From an uncultured Litoreibacter sp. (lineage in GTDB: Bacteria; Pseudomonadota; Alphaproteobacteria; Rhodobacterales; Rhodobacteraceae), in the NCBI GenBank assembly GCA_947492995.1, contig CANLOU010000002.1, positions 868,001 through 932,000 on the forward strand: DNA of 64,000 nt. Direction: 5' to 3'. The translations under genes were made by a program, and so were the position numbers. Positions within the stretch are counted from its first letter, which is position 1. Every line of letters begins with the position of its first letter. Of the stretch, positions 8,126-17,736 are shown in pieces. Under the pieces are notes generated by a model. The model was not told the origin of the DNA and searched no databases. It saw only the letters and a program-made list of their open reading frames with translations.

Positions 8126-9550
8126 TTACCCATCCGTGCCTGTGGCGTCCATATCAGCGTCCTGGACCTCGGCCACCCGTGCGCCCGCCTTGTTGGAGGT
8201 GACAACGCCAAGGCTTTTCAGCTTGCGGTGCAGCGCGCTGCGTTCCATGCCCACAAAGGCCGCCGTGCGGGAGATATTGCCGCCAAAGCGGTTGATCTGG
8301 GTCATCAGATATTCGCGTTCAAACAGCTCGCGCGCCTCGCGCAACGGAAGCGTGGCCAGCGTGCCGCCGATTTTCAGCCCATCGCCTTGTTCTTCACCGC
8401 CATCGGCGCTGGGCAACTCCTTGACCGCAATGTCGCCCGAGGACGGCCCGAGGATCAGCACCCGCTCGATGATATTTTTCAGCTGCCGGATGTTGCCGGG
8501 CCACGGCATGGTTTGCAGCAGCGCCGCCGCGTCGCTGGAAATCTTGCGCAGGGGCAGGCCTTGGACCTTGTTGAACGCGTCGACAAAGAATTCCGACAGG
8601 GTCGGGATGTCCTCGCGGCGGTCTTCGAGGCTGGGCACCCGGATCGGGACCACGTTGAGGCGGTGATACAGCTCCTCGCGGAAGGTGCCGCCCTTGATTT
8701 CGGCCTCCAAATCCTTGTTGGTGCTGGAGATCACCCGCAAATCCACCCGCACTTTTTCGTTGCCGCCGACGCGCTGGAAGCTTTGTTCCACCAGCACCCG
8801 CAGGATCTTGGACTGGGTGCCCAGCGGCATGTCGGCCACTTCGTCAAAGAAGATCACGCCCCCATGGGCCTGTTCCAACAGCCCCGGCTCAACCCCGCGC
8901 TCCGCGCTTTCCTTGCCAAACAGGACTTCCTCCATGCGGTCGGGTTCAACCGTGGCGCAGTTGACCGTCACAAAGGGCGCATGCGCCCGGTTGGAATTGG
9001 TGTGGATGTAGCGCGCGGCCACGTCCTTGCCCGAGCCCGCCGGTCCCGTCAGCATCACCCGCCCGTTGGAGTTGGTGACCTTGTCCAGCTGGCCCTGCAG
9101 GGTGCGGAAGGCCGCGCTTTCGCCGATCATGTCGGCCCCCGCGACCTCGCCGCGTTTGAGCTGGTTGTTCTCGCGGCGCAGGCGCGAGGTTTCCATGGCC
9201 CGCGTAATCACCACCATCAGCTGGTCAATGTTGAAGGGCTTTTCGATGAAGTCGTAGGCGCCTTGCTTGATGGCGGCGACCGCGATTTCAATGTTGCCAT
9301 GACCAGAGATGATGACGACGGGGATGTCGGGCGTGTCGCGTTTGACATGTTTGAGGATGTCGATGCCGTCCATGGCGCTATCCTTCAGCCAGATGTCGAG
9401 GATCATCAGCCCGGGCGGCTCGGCCGCCAGCTCCGCCATGCACTCGTCCGAGGTGCCCGCCAGCCGCGTGGTGAAGCCCTCGTCTTTCAGGATGTCCGAG
9501 ATCAATTCGCGGATGTCGCGCTCGTCGTCTACAATCAGAATATCGCCCAT
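8126..9550 (-). CDS. ntrX: nitrogen response regulator NtrX
   Basis: The 474-residue regulator partners NtrY. The receiver domain (residues 1-120) has the acidic pair DDE at 8-10 and the phosphoacceptor Asp52 in LMILDIW. The AAA+ domain has Walker A GPAGSGKD and the Walker B-like FFDEVADMP, and the C-terminus ends in a Fis-type helix-turn-helix (AAFVGMERSALHRKLKSLG). Where sigma-54 activators carry GAFTGA, this protein reads KESAERGVEPG, so it should not drive sigma-54 promoters. It starts 24 bases after ntrY. NtrYX is linked in this class to nitrogen, redox and envelope control. Confidence 0.93.
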   Translation of the reverse strand: MGDILIVDDERDIRELISDILKDEGFTTRLAGTSDECMAELAAEPPGLMILDIWLKDSAMDGIDILKHVKRDTPDIPVVIISGHGNIEIAVAAIKQGAYDFIEKPFNIDQLMVVITRAMETSRLRRENNQLKRGEVAGADMIGESAAFRTLQGQLDKVTNSNGRVMLTGPAGSGKDVAARYIHTNSNRAHAPFVTVNCATVEPDRMEEVLFGKESAERGVEPGLLEQAHGGVIFFDEVADMPLGTQSKILRVLVEQSFQRVGGNEKVRVDLRVISSTNKDLEAEIKGGTFREELYHRLNVVPIRVPSLEDRREDIPTLSEFFVDAFNKVQGLPLRKISSDAAALLQTMPWPGNIRQLKNIIERVLILGPSSGDIAVKELPSADGGEEQGDGLKIGGTLATLPLREARELFEREYLMTQINRFGGNISRTAAFVGMERSALHRKLKSLGVVTSNKAGARVAEVQDADMDATGTDG

Positions 9551-9574
9551 TATAAGTGCTCCTCTTATCGTTGG

Positions 9575-11842
9575 TTATTCCGCGGCGGCCGTCAGCTTGG
9601 CCATGGTCTTGCCGCGGGGTGTGTTTGACAGGCGCGGCAGAACGATAACCGCCTGCGCGCCCACATGCCCACTGTCGTCAAAGGGCTTTGCGTCTTTCAG
9701 CGACAAGGTGCCGCCATGTTCTTCAATGATCTTGCGCACGATGGGCAGGCCAAGGCCGGTGCCCTTCTCGCGGGTGGTGACGTAGGGTTCAAACAGGCGG
9801 GCGCGGTCTTCGGGCAGCCCGATGCCGTTGTCCTCAATGGTGATGGTGACGCTGGGCCCGTCGGTGCGGACCGCGACCTTGATCTGGCCCTTGTGGCCCT
9901 CCACCCCGGTCTCGACATAGCTCTCAATGGCCTCGCCCGCGTTCTTGATAAGGTTGGTCAGCGCCTGCCCGATCATGGTCTGGTCGATCTCGGTCAGGAC
10001 CGGGCCGTCATGGGCCTCCAGGGTGATGTCGACATCGGGCTGGCCCGATTGCTGCAGCACGACGCTGTCACGCACCAGCGCCATCAGGTCGGTCTCGCGC
10101 AGTTCTGGCTCCGGCATGCGCGCAAATTTCGAGAACTCGTCCACAATGCGCCGCAAGTCGCCGGTCTGGCGGATGATGACGTCGGTGTATTGGTTGAGGC
10201 TGTCCAGCTGGTCGCCCGCAAGCGGCGCGAATTTGCGCTTCAGCCGTTCCGCCGACAGCTGGATGGGGGTCAGCGGGTTCTTGATCTCATGCGCGATGCG
10301 CCGCGCCACGTCGCCCCAGGCGGCCATCTTCTGCGCCGAGACCAGGTCGGTAACATCGTCAAAGGCCACAACATAGCCCTCGGCCGTGCCGTCCTCGCCG
10401 TAGCGGGTGGCCATGCGCACCAGCAGGCTTTCCAGCTGCCCTGCCCGGCTGATCTTGATCTCTTCCTGCGCGGTGTCGGCGTGGTGGTCCTTCAGCCGCG
10501 TCAGCAGCCCGGCAAACTCGGGCACCATGTCGCTGAGCATCTCGCCGGTATGGTCGGCCTCCCCCAACCCCAGCATCCGCCGCGCGGAGCGGTTCACGAT
10601 CGTCACCTGACCCGCAGCGTCCAGCCCGATCACCCCCGCCGTCACGGATGACAGCACGCTGTCAAACAGCCTGCGCCGCCGTTCGATCTGTTCCGTGTTG
10701 GCCAGCAAGGCGGTGCGCTGGCCCTTCAGCTGCGTGGTCATCTGGTTGAACAGCCTGCCCAGCAGCGCAATTTCGTCGTTGCTGTCGGCGGGCACAACTT
10801 GCACGTCCAAGTTGCCCTCGCCGACCTTCTCGGCGGCCTCGGCCAGCCGGCCCACGGGGCGGGCCAGCCGTTCGGCGAACCACAGGCCCAGCCAGACGGC
10901 GGCAAGGATCAGCACCAGCGCGAAGCCCAGATAAAGGATGCCAAAGTCAAACAGCAGCCGTCCGCGGTCCTGCTCAAGCTGCTCGTACAGGCGCACATTT
11001 TCCTGCGTGTCGTCCAGCAGCGCCAGAATTTTGCCGTCCACGCTGCGCGACACATACAGGTAGCGGTCCACCAGCCGTTCAATCGGGACCAATGCGCGGA
11101 ATTCGTTGTTGCCCCAGTCCTCGATCACCACCAGCTCGCCCGCGCGGGCACGCGCAAGGCTGTCGGGGTCGGGCGTTTCAAAGTCGAACAGGTAGCTGCG
11201 CGCGCCGCGCGCCGACAATTGGCCGGTGCCGTCGATGATGAACGCCTCTTTGAGGCCCCGCTGCACTTGTTGCTGGGCCTGCGTCAGCAGCTCTGGTAGG
11301 GTGGTATCGTCAACAATTGCAACAGCTTGCTGGGCGACGTTAATGTAGCCCGCCAGCCGCCGCGTGTCATCGGCTAGGTTGTTGCGCTGCTCGTCCTCAT
11401 AGGCCTGCGCCGCCTCCAAAGAGCTACCAACCACGTTGCGCACCCGGTCCGAGAACCAGCCCTCAAGGCCGAAATTCAGCGTCACAACGGCAAAGACCGC
11501 GACGATGATCGTGGGGCCAAGCGCCACCAGCGCGAAGACCCCCGTCAGCCGCAGGTGCAGCTGTGATCCCGTTGATTTGACGCGCCTTTTTGCGATCAGG
11601 CGGCCAATGGTGGTGCCCACCAGCCCCATGATGACCACCACGTAGACAAGGTCGGCCAGCAAGATCAGCCGGATGCCGCTGGAGGACGGGTCCAATTCGT
11701 AGGGGCCAAAGCCAAGATAGGTGACCACGGCAAGCACAGGCCCCAGAATCACCAGCCCGAAGGTGGTCAGATTCTTCAGCTTGCGCCGCTTGCGTAACTG
11801 ATTCAGCCTGTCCCAATTGGACCGGCTGGCTCGGGATTTCAT
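9575..11842 (-). CDS. ntrY: sensor histidine kinase NtrY
   Basis: The membrane sensor of NtrYX has 755 residues from ATG 11842; GTG 11893 would add 17 residues but has no visible ribosome site. Transmembrane helices near residues 25-105 are followed by a periplasmic or extracytoplasmic segment, another helix near 290-310, a HAMP linker (ERLARPVGRLAEAAEKV), a PAS domain and the kinase core. The H-box is RRIAHEIKNPLTP, followed by the N-box (NLIKNAGEAI), G1 (DNGIGLPED) and G2 (GTGLGLPIV). It lies between ntrC and ntrX on one strand, which is the standard order. Confidence 0.93.
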   Translation of the reverse strand: MKSRASRSNWDRLNQLRKRRKLKNLTTFGLVILGPVLAVVTYLGFGPYELDPSSSGIRLILLADLVYVVVIMGLVGTTIGRLIAKRRVKSTGSQLHLRLTGVFALVALGPTIIVAVFAVVTLNFGLEGWFSDRVRNVVGSSLEAAQAYEDEQRNNLADDTRRLAGYINVAQQAVAIVDDTTLPELLTQAQQQVQRGLKEAFIIDGTGQLSARGARSYLFDFETPDPDSLARARAGELVVIEDWGNNEFRALVPIERLVDRYLYVSRSVDGKILALLDDTQENVRLYEQLEQDRGRLLFDFGILYLGFALVLILAAVWLGLWFAERLARPVGRLAEAAEKVGEGNLDVQVVPADSNDEIALLGRLFNQMTTQLKGQRTALLANTEQIERRRRLFDSVLSSVTAGVIGLDAAGQVTIVNRSARRMLGLGEADHTGEMLSDMVPEFAGLLTRLKDHHADTAQEEIKISRAGQLESLLVRMATRYGEDGTAEGYVVAFDDVTDLVSAQKMAAWGDVARRIAHEIKNPLTPIQLSAERLKRKFAPLAGDQLDSLNQYTDVIIRQTGDLRRIVDEFSKFARMPEPELRETDLMALVRDSVVLQQSGQPDVDITLEAHDGPVLTEIDQTMIGQALTNLIKNAGEAIESYVETGVEGHKGQIKVAVRTDGPSVTITIEDNGIGLPEDRARLFEPYVTTREKGTGLGLPIVRKIIEEHGGTLSLKDAKPFDDSGHVGAQAVIVLPRLSNTPRGKTMAKLTAAAE

Positions 11843-11926
11843 TGCTCTCGTACCAACTTGCCACTCTTTTTTGATGTGATCCCTGAACAACACTGCTGTT
11901 CATTCGCCACGGTGACTGTGGCGTTT

Positions 11927-13297
11927 TTACATCAACTTGCGCCGCCGTGTCACGCGAATATCGAGGTCGGTGACCTTTTTTCTCAAGGTATTGCGGTTAA
12001 TGCCAAGAAGGTCGGCACATTTGGCCTGATTGCCTGCTGTGGCGTCCAAGGCAATCTCGATCAGCGGCAGCTCCACTTCGCGCAGGATGCGGGTGTACAG
12101 GCCAGGCGGCGGCAACACGCCCCCATGCAGGTCGAAATAGCGCCGCAGGTGCTTGGCCACAGAGGCGCTCAGCTTCTCGGTGTCGCCCCCGCCAATCAGC
12201 GGCTCAATCTCGGGTTGGTTGCCCAGCACCATCTCCACATCCCCGCGCCCGATTTCTTCCTCCGGCGAGGTCACGATCAGGCGGCGCACCGTGTTTTCCA
12301 GCTGCCGCACATTGCCGGGCCAGCTATAGGCCCGCACCATCTCCAACGCGCCTTTGCTCAGCACTTTCTGCGGGGCGCCGTCGCGCTCGGCGCGCGCCAG
12401 AAAATGGTCCGACAGCAGCGGAATGTCATCCACCCGTTCGCGCAGCGACGGGATGGCAATCGTGACGCCGCCCAGCCGGTAGAACAGGTCCTGGCGCATC
12501 TGCCCCTTCTCCAGCTTATCCATCAGGTCCTGCTGGCTGGTGGCCATGATGCGCGGCGCGTCATCGGTCAGGCTGTCCAGCATGCGCACCACGCGGGCCT
12601 GCGCGTCATCGTCCAGATCGCCCACCTCGTCAAACAGGATGGACCCGCCTTTGGCGCGGCTCAGAATGGTCGCGGGCCCGTCAATATCGGCCAGATCGTT
12701 CGGGGTCGCGGTCACAAAGGGCAAGGTGCGCCGGTCGCTGAAGTCATGAATGGCCCGCGCAATCAGGCTTTTGCCGGTCCCGCTTTCGCCGGTAATCATC
12801 ACCGGCAGCTCGGTGTTCACCACCTGCGCCACCAGCTTGTAAAGCGCCTGCATCGCAGGCGTGCGCCCGATCAGCGGCAGCTCGTCGCCCGCGTCGCCGC
12901 CCTGTTGCGCCGCGACCGGCTTCACGGCCACCCGCTTGCGCTCCAACGCGCGGTTGGCGCGTTTCATCAGATCCGGCAGGTCGAACGGCTTGGGCAGGTA
13001 GTCGTAGGCATCCGCCTCATTGGCCGCAATCGCGGTGGTGATGGTGTTCTGCGCCGAAATCACGATCACCGGCAGGCCGGGGCGCTGCTGCAAAATGTCC
13101 GGCAGGGCCTCGATCCCGTTCCCGTCGGGCATCATCACATCCGAGATCACCAGATCGCCCTTCCCCTCGCCCACCCAGCGCATCAGCGTGGTCAGCGAGC
13201 TTGTTGCATGCACCTTGCACCCCGCCCGCGTCAGCGCTTGGGTCAGAACCGTGCGTATCGTGCGGTCGTCATCTGCGACCAGAACTGTGCCGTCCAT
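11927..13297 (-). CDS. ntrC: nitrogen regulation protein NtrC (NR-I), GAFTGA-less
   Basis: The 456-residue response regulator has acidic residues DDD at 9-11 and phosphoacceptor Asp53 in [11 protein letters not shown]. The central AAA+ domain has Walker A GESGTGKS and the Walker B-like ILFDEVGDL, and the C-terminal Fis-type domain ends [18 protein letters not shown]. The GAFTGA loop and its flanks are missing: the text runs straight from [19 protein letters not shown] into Walker B. Rhodobacter capsulatus NtrC is known to lack this loop and to activate sigma-70 promoters, and the same is expected here. It follows ntrB directly (stop and start abut) and controls nitrogen assimilation genes, plausibly including the nearby amtB. 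Confidence 0.94.
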   Translation of the reverse strand: MDGTVLVADDDRTIRTVLTQALTRAGCKVHATSSLTTLMRWVGEGKGDLVISDVMMPDGNGIEALPDILQQRPGLPVIVISAQNTITTAIAANEADAYDYLPKPFDLPDLMKRANRALERKRVAVKPVAAQQGGDAGDELPLIGRTPAMQALYKLVAQVVNTELPVMITGESGTGKSLIARAIHDFSDRRTLPFVTATPNDLADIDGPATILSRAKGGSILFDEVGDLDDDAQARVVRMLDSLTDDAPRIMATSQQDLMDKLEKGQMRQDLFYRLGGVTIAIPSLRERVDDIPLLSDHFLARAERDGAPQKVLSKGALEMVRAYSWPGNVRQLENTVRRLIVTSPEEEIGRGDVEMVLGNQPEIEPLIGGGDTEKLSASVAKHLRRYFDLHGGVLPPPGLYTRILREVELPLIEIALDATAGNQAKCADLLGINRNTLRKKVTDLDIRVTRRRKLM

Positions 13298-14371
13298 TTA
13301 CGTCTCCTTCGGGGCTACGGGCAGGGAAATGCGGAACACGGTGCGGCCGGGCACGGATGTCACCGCCAGCCAGCCGTCATGTTCCGAAATGATCTTCGAG
13401 ACCAGCGCAAGGCCCAGCCCCGTGCCGTTTTCACGGCCCGACACAAATGGCTCGAACACGTCGCCCGCCAGATGCTCCGGCAGGCCGGGGCCGTCGTCAA
13501 TGATCTCGATGTTGAGCGGCACCGCCACGCGGTCGCCATCGGGGCGCTGCACCCGCACCGACAGCTCGTAAAAGGTGCGAATGGTGATTGTCCCGCCCGA
13601 GGGGCTGGCCTCGCTCGCATTTTTCAGCAGGTTCAGGAACACCTGCACCAGCTGATCGGTGTCCACAAAGGTCGGCGGCAGCGACGGGTCAAAATCCTCG
13701 TGAATGCGCATATGCGCGGCAAATCCCACGGCGGCCGATTTGCGGGCGCGGTCCAGTATGTCATGCACGTTGACCGCTTTGCGCGCCGGCGGGCGCAGGT
13801 TGCCAAACTGCTCCACCTGCTCCAGCAATTGCACGATGCGGCGGGTCTCCGCCACGATCAGGTCGGTCAGCTCCTGGTCTTGCGGCTCCAGCCCCATCGA
13901 CAGCAGCTGCGCGGCGCCCGTTATGCCCGCCAGCGGGTTCTTGATCTCATGGGCCAGCATCTCCGCCATGCCAATGGCCGATTTGGCCGCCGTCTTCGAC
14001 TGCAGCGCCTGCCCCATCTTGTCGGACAATTCGCGCGGCTTCATCATAATCAGAACGAAGCCCGCGCGGTCCACCAGCGTGGAGAACTGGATGTTGCACT
14101 GCACCGGCGGGCGTTCGCCCGACCCCACATCGACATTGTTGACAAATAGCGGCGCGTCGTCGCGCCGGATCCGCATCACCGCGTCATCCAAAGGCGCGTT
14201 GACATGCAGCTTGTCCCAAACCGGCGCGCCAATCATCGACCGCGCCGACAGGTTCAAAAACGTCTCCATCGCGGTGTTGACCTGCGTGATGACGTTATCT
14301 GCGTCAATCACCAGACCGGGCAGCGGGATCGAGGTCCACAACGTGTCAAAAAACGGCTCGTTCATGCTCAT
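13298..14371 (-). CDS. ntrB: nitrogen sensor kinase NtrB (NR-II)
   Basis: This is a soluble 357-residue kinase/phosphatase that modifies NtrC. A PAS domain (about residues 15-120, IPLPGLVIDADN) precedes the HisKA/HATPase core with H-box MLAHEIKNPLAGI, N-box FLNLLKNASEAS, G1 DDGPGLPEH and G2 NGTGLGLALV. I chose ATG 14371, which overlaps the dusB stop as ATGA; a longer in-frame reading runs back through dusB and is not credible. Its activity is normally gated by PII proteins, none of which are encoded in this window. Confidence 0.95.
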   Translation of the reverse strand: MSMNEPFFDTLWTSIPLPGLVIDADNVITQVNTAMETFLNLSARSMIGAPVWDKLHVNAPLDDAVMRIRRDDAPLFVNNVDVGSGERPPVQCNIQFSTLVDRAGFVLIMMKPRELSDKMGQALQSKTAAKSAIGMAEMLAHEIKNPLAGITGAAQLLSMGLEPQDQELTDLIVAETRRIVQLLEQVEQFGNLRPPARKAVNVHDILDRARKSAAVGFAAHMRIHEDFDPSLPPTFVDTDQLVQVFLNLLKNASEASPSGGTITIRTFYELSVRVQRPDGDRVAVPLNIEIIDDGPGLPEHLAGDVFEPFVSGRENGTGLGLALVSKIISEHDGWLAVTSVPGRTVFRISLPVAPKET

Positions 14372-15351
14372 GCCGCCTGCGCCTCCGTGCCACTCAGCGC
14401 ATCGGGCAGCAGTGCGATCACCTGCGCGGGGGTCTTGGCCGTCAGCACTTCGCGCCGCAACGCGGGCGGCGTGCCCGCCCCGTCCATATACCAGCCCAGA
14501 TGTTTGCGAGAGACCCTCGGCCCCAGCACATCGCCATAGAACGCCTGCATGGCCTCGTAATGCCCGACAACCAGCTCCACCAGCGCGCGCCCCTCGGGCG
14601 CGTCCGGCCCCTGCCCGCCGCTCAGCTCTGCGGCCACCTGCGCCAGCACCCAGGGCTTGCCCTGCGCGCCGCGCCCGATCATCACCCCGTCCGCGCCCGA
14701 CAGGCGCAGCGCCGTCTCGGCGCAGCCCGCATCCACAATGTCGCCATTGGCAATCACCGGGATCGACACCGCGTCCTTGACCCGCGCAATCGCCGCCCAA
14801 TCGGCGCGGCCTTTGTAAAACTGGCACCGGGTGCGGCCATGGATGGTTATCATCTGGATGCCCGCGTTTGCCGCCCGCACCGCCAGCTCTGGCGCGTTCA
14901 GCAGCGCGTCGTCCCAGCCCAGCCGGGTCTTCAGCGTCACCGGCAGCTCGGTGGCTTCAACCACCGCCTCGATCAGGCTCAAGGCGTGGTCAAGGTCGCG
15001 CAACAGCGCCGACCCCGAATAGCCGCTCACCACCTTCTTGGCGGGGCAGCCCATGTTGATGTCGATGATCTTCGCGCCGTTGGCCGCCACCATGCGGGCG
15101 GCCTCCGCCATCCAATGCGCCTCGCGGCCCGCCAGCTGCACGGCGGTGTTGGCGCTGTCAAAGCCCAGCTCCGCCTTCTCGCGCACGCCCGGCTTGGCCT
15201 GCACCATCTCCTGGCTGGCCACCATCTCGGACACCACCAGCCCGGCCCCGAAGCCCGAGACAAGCTGGCGAAACGGCAGGTCCGTGATCCCCGCAAGCGG
15301 GGCCAGAAAGACCGGCATATCAATCCGGGTGTTTGCCAATGAAATGGACAG
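14368..15351 (-). CDS. dusB: tRNA-dihydrouridine synthase DusB (NifR3)
   Basis: FMN-dependent enzyme that reduces uridine in the tRNA D-loop. Family marks are MPVFLAPLAGITDLPFR, the MVASQEM segment, MGCPAKKV with the catalytic Cys, and the FMN phosphate site NGDI...MIGRGAQGKPW. It heads the ntrBC operon, the classical nifR3-ntrB-ntrC arrangement, with a 4-base overlap to ntrB. The start is unclear: no ATG precedes the conserved core except internal Met at 15318. CTG 15351 has AAGGA eight bases upstream and gives the expected N-terminus; TTG 15339 and TTG 15396 are alternatives. Confidence 0.92.
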   Translation of the reverse strand: MSISLANTRIDMPVFLAPLAGITDLPFRQLVSGFGAGLVVSEMVASQEMVQAKPGVREKAELGFDSANTAVQLAGREAHWMAEAARMVAANGAKIIDINMGCPAKKVVSGYSGSALLRDLDHALSLIEAVVEATELPVTLKTRLGWDDALLNAPELAVRAANAGIQMITIHGRTRCQFYKGRADWAAIARVKDAVSIPVIANGDIVDAGCAETALRLSGADGVMIGRGAQGKPWVLAQVAAELSGGQGPDAPEGRALVELVVGHYEAMQAFYGDVLGPRVSRKHLGWYMDGAGTPPALRREVLTAKTPAQVIALLPDALSGTEAQAA

Positions 15352-15519
15352 GTGCCTAATCCTTGTGCAGTTGCGCCCTTTTGCCCTTGAATCCAACGGC
15401 TCGCAACTCTCCGCCCCGCAGAAATGCGCAAAAAACAGCCCGATTTCGCGCGCCGCCCAAAAATTAGGCGGCCAAATCCCGCCATTGCCCCTTTCGCGCC
15501 GAGACCCTAGACAAACCCC

Positions 15520-16665
15520 ATGTCAAATGCAGGCCACACCGTCACCGCCATCATTGTCGCCGCCGGGCGCGGGCTGCGCGCGGGCGGCGATGTGCCCAAG
15601 CAATGGCAAGCGGTCGCGGGCAAGCCCGTCCTCGCCTGGACGCTGAACCGCTTCCTAAACCACCCTGAGATCACCAATATCGTGCTGGTCACCCATCCCG
15701 ACGACGCGGCCCGCCTGGCCGCGCTGAACCTGCCGGGCCGCGTCACGACAACCCATGGCGGCGACACGCGCGCGGCCTCGGTTCTCAACGGGCTCGCAGC
15801 CGCCATGGGCGACATCGCCCTGATCCACGATGTCGCGCGCCCCTGCGTCACCGACCAGATCATCTCAGACGTCATCCACGCCACACGCGACACCGGCGCG
15901 GCCGCCCCCGCCCTGCAGGTCACCGACGCGCTGTGGCAGGGCGACACGCATGTCACCGGCACGCAAGACCGCAGCGGTCTTTATAGGGCGCAAACCCCGC
16001 AGGGCTTCGTTTTGGCAAAAATACTCAAAGCCCATCAGCAGTTTCAGGGCGTGGCGGCCGATGATGTCGAGGTGGCCCGCGCCGCAGGGACGACGGTCAA
16101 AATCGTTCCTGGCGACGAGAACAACCTCAAAATCACCACTGCCAACGATTTTGCCCGCGCTCAAACCCTATTGGAGGCCCCCATGATTGACGTCCGCACC
16201 GGCAACGGCTTCGATGTCCACCGCTTTGGCGAGGGCGACCACGTCATGCTCTGCGGCGTGGCCATCCCGCATGATCGCGGCCTGCAAGGCCATTCGGATG
16301 CCGATGTCGGCCTGCACACGATCACCGACGCCATCTACGGCGCGCTTGGCGAAGGCGACATCGGCCAGCATTTCCCGCCCTCCGATCCGCAATGGAAGGG
16401 CGCCGAAAGCCACATCTTCCTGACCCATGCGGTGCAGCTTGCCAAATCCAAAGGCTTCACCCTCACCCATGTCGATTGCACGCTGATCTGCGAGCATCCC
16501 AAGATCGGGCCGCACACATCAACACTGCGCGCTAAGCTGCAGACTTTGCTGGGAATTGACCTCGACCGCATCTCCGTCAAGGCGACCACATCGGAACGTC
16601 TCGGCTTCACCGGTCGCGGCGAAGGCATCGCCTGTATGGCCACTGCCACGCTGGTGAAACCATGA
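15520..16665 (+). CDS. ispDF: bifunctional IspD/IspF (MEP isoprenoid pathway)
   Basis: The 381-residue fusion carries out two steps of the MEP pathway. The N-terminal cytidylyltransferase (residues 1-225) has [19 protein letters not shown], which binds CTP, and HDVARPCV. The C-terminal 2-C-methyl-D-erythritol 2,4-cyclodiphosphate synthase (about 226-381) has GNGFDVHRF with the metal-binding Asp-x-His, [15 protein letters not shown] and the [13 protein letters not shown] signature. The fusion is normal in alphaproteobacteria. It overlaps pgpA by four bases. The stretch coding [12 protein letters not shown] is nearly identical at DNA level to an intergenic element at 34961 (see findings). Confidence 0.96.
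   Translation: MSNAGHTVTAIIVAAGRGLRAGGDVPKQWQAVAGKPVLAWTLNRFLNHPEITNIVLVTHPDDAARLAALNLPGRVTTTHGGDTRAASVLNGLAAAMGDIALIHDVARPCVTDQIISDVIHATRDTGAAAPALQVTDALWQGDTHVTGTQDRSGLYRAQTPQGFVLAKILKAHQQFQGVAADDVEVARAAGTTVKIVPGDENNLKITTANDFARAQTLLEAPMIDVRTGNGFDVHRFGEGDHVMLCGVAIPHDRGLQGHSDADVGLHTITDAIYGALGEGDIGQHFPPSDPQWKGAESHIFLTHAVQLAKSKGFTLTHVDCTLICEHPKIGPHTSTLRAKLQTLLGIDLDRISVKATTSERLGFTGRGEGIACMATATLVKP
16003..16033. repeat. dispersed AAAAATACTC element inside ispDF
   Basis: The DNA here matches the intergenic element at 34961-34990 in 28 of 30 positions by direct comparison, sharing GGCTTCGTTTTGG, then AAAAATACTCAAA. It encodes [10 protein letters not shown] of IspD. Related copies sit after gluQ (37928) and mnmA (46561). 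Confidence 0.6.
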
Positions 16666-17144
16666 TCGCCAAACTGATCGCCACGGTGGCTTATGCAGGC
16701 TTCCTCAAACCCGCCCCCGGCACATGGGGCTCAGCGCTCGCCATCCCCTTGGCATGGCTCGTCTGGCTCGTCGGCGGCTGGCCCCTGCTGGCCCTGGGCT
16801 GCGTGGCCGCGTTCCTCAAAGGCTGGTGGGCGACGTCTAAATATATCGCGCAGGGCGACAATCACGACCCGTCCGAGGTGGTCATTGACGAGCTGGTCGG
16901 CCAATGGATCGCGCTCCTGCCCGTGGCCATCGGGGCCACTCATGCGGGCGTGTCGTTCTGGGCGCTCTGGCCCGGCATCGTCACCGCCTTCATCGCCTTC
17001 CGGCTCTTCGACATCTGGAAGCCCGGCCCCGTCGGCTGGGCCGACCGCAAAGGGGACGCGCTGGGGGTGATGCTCGACGATGTCATCGCAGGCGTCTTCG
17101 CCGCCATCATCGTCATGCTCGGGGCCTATCTCTCGCATGGTTGA
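16662..17144 (+). CDS. pgpA: phosphatidylglycerophosphatase A
   Basis: The 160-residue inner-membrane phosphatase converts phosphatidylglycerol phosphate to phosphatidylglycerol. PgpA family marks are [11 protein letters not shown] near residue 22, [15 protein letters not shown] near 65-80 with the metal-binding acidic residues, and the FDIWKPGP and [10 protein letters not shown] segments. Four hydrophobic segments are visible. The start ATG overlaps the ispDF stop (ATGA), and the 3' end overlaps pncC by eight bases, so the three genes are translationally linked. Confidence 0.93.
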   Translation: MIAKLIATVAYAGFLKPAPGTWGSALAIPLAWLVWLVGGWPLLALGCVAAFLKGWWATSKYIAQGDNHDPSEVVIDELVGQWIALLPVAIGATHAGVSFWALWPGIVTAFIAFRLFDIWKPGPVGWADRKGDALGVMLDDVIAGVFAAIIVMLGAYLSHG

Positions 17145-17616
17145 CGCCGAAACCCTGCTCGCGCTAGCCCGCGCGGCCAAGGTGCAGATCGCCACGGCGG
17201 AAAGCTGTACCGGCGGGCTGATCGCCGCCGCATTGACCGAGGTCGCAGGCTCCTCAGACGTGCTCGACCGTGGCTTCGTGACCTATTCCAACGCCGCCAA
17301 GATCAAGATGCTGGGCGTCGCGCCGGGCACGCTGGACCAATACGGTGCGGTGTCCGAGCAAACCGCCCGCGAAATGGCCGCAGGCGCGCTGCACCAATCC
17401 GACGCGCAGCTGGCCGTCTCGGTCACCGGCATCGCGGGCCCCGGCGGGTCGGACCACAAACCCGAGGGGCGGGTTTGTTTCGGCCTCGCCCAAAGCGGCA
17501 AACCAACCCAGACGGAAACCCGCGATTTCGGCCCCCTTGGCCGCGCGCAGGTCCGCCAGGCGACGGTCCAACATGCGCTCAATCTGATGGCAAAGGCGCT
17601 TCGCAGCGCCCAATAA
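17137..17616 (+). CDS. pncC: CinA C-terminal domain protein (nicotinamide-nucleotide amidase PncC)
   Basis: The 159-residue single-domain protein matches the C-terminal half of CinA, which deamidates NMN to NaMN in pyridine nucleotide salvage. It shows [20 protein letters not shown] with the catalytic Ser, [13 protein letters not shown] with the catalytic Lys, and [11 protein letters not shown]. There is no N-terminal competence/ADP-ribose pyrophosphatase domain, which is normal for stand-alone PncC. I chose ATG 17137 because the family starts about ten residues before AESCTGG; it overlaps the pgpA stop. Confidence 0.93.
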   Translation: MVDAETLLALARAAKVQIATAESCTGGLIAAALTEVAGSSDVLDRGFVTYSNAAKIKMLGVAPGTLDQYGAVSEQTAREMAAGALHQSDAQLAVSVTGIAGPGGSDHKPEGRVCFGLAQSGKPTQTETRDFGPLGRAQVRQATVQHALNLMAKALRSAQ

Positions 17617-17736
17617 ACAGGCAATCTATGTTTTGCTGATTTAATAAGCGGCCCCGCCGGGCAAAGCCTCTTTTCTTTGCATCCCCCACATCGTTTTTGC
17701 CCGCAACTGGAAATCAACAATATCGGAGGGGAACCC

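Noticed and set aside
17617-17736. Sigma-54 promoter upstream of amtB
   Set aside because: I found no GG-N10-GC element in the 120 bases before the start, and the local NtrC lacks GAFTGA, so a sigma-54 promoter is neither seen nor expected.
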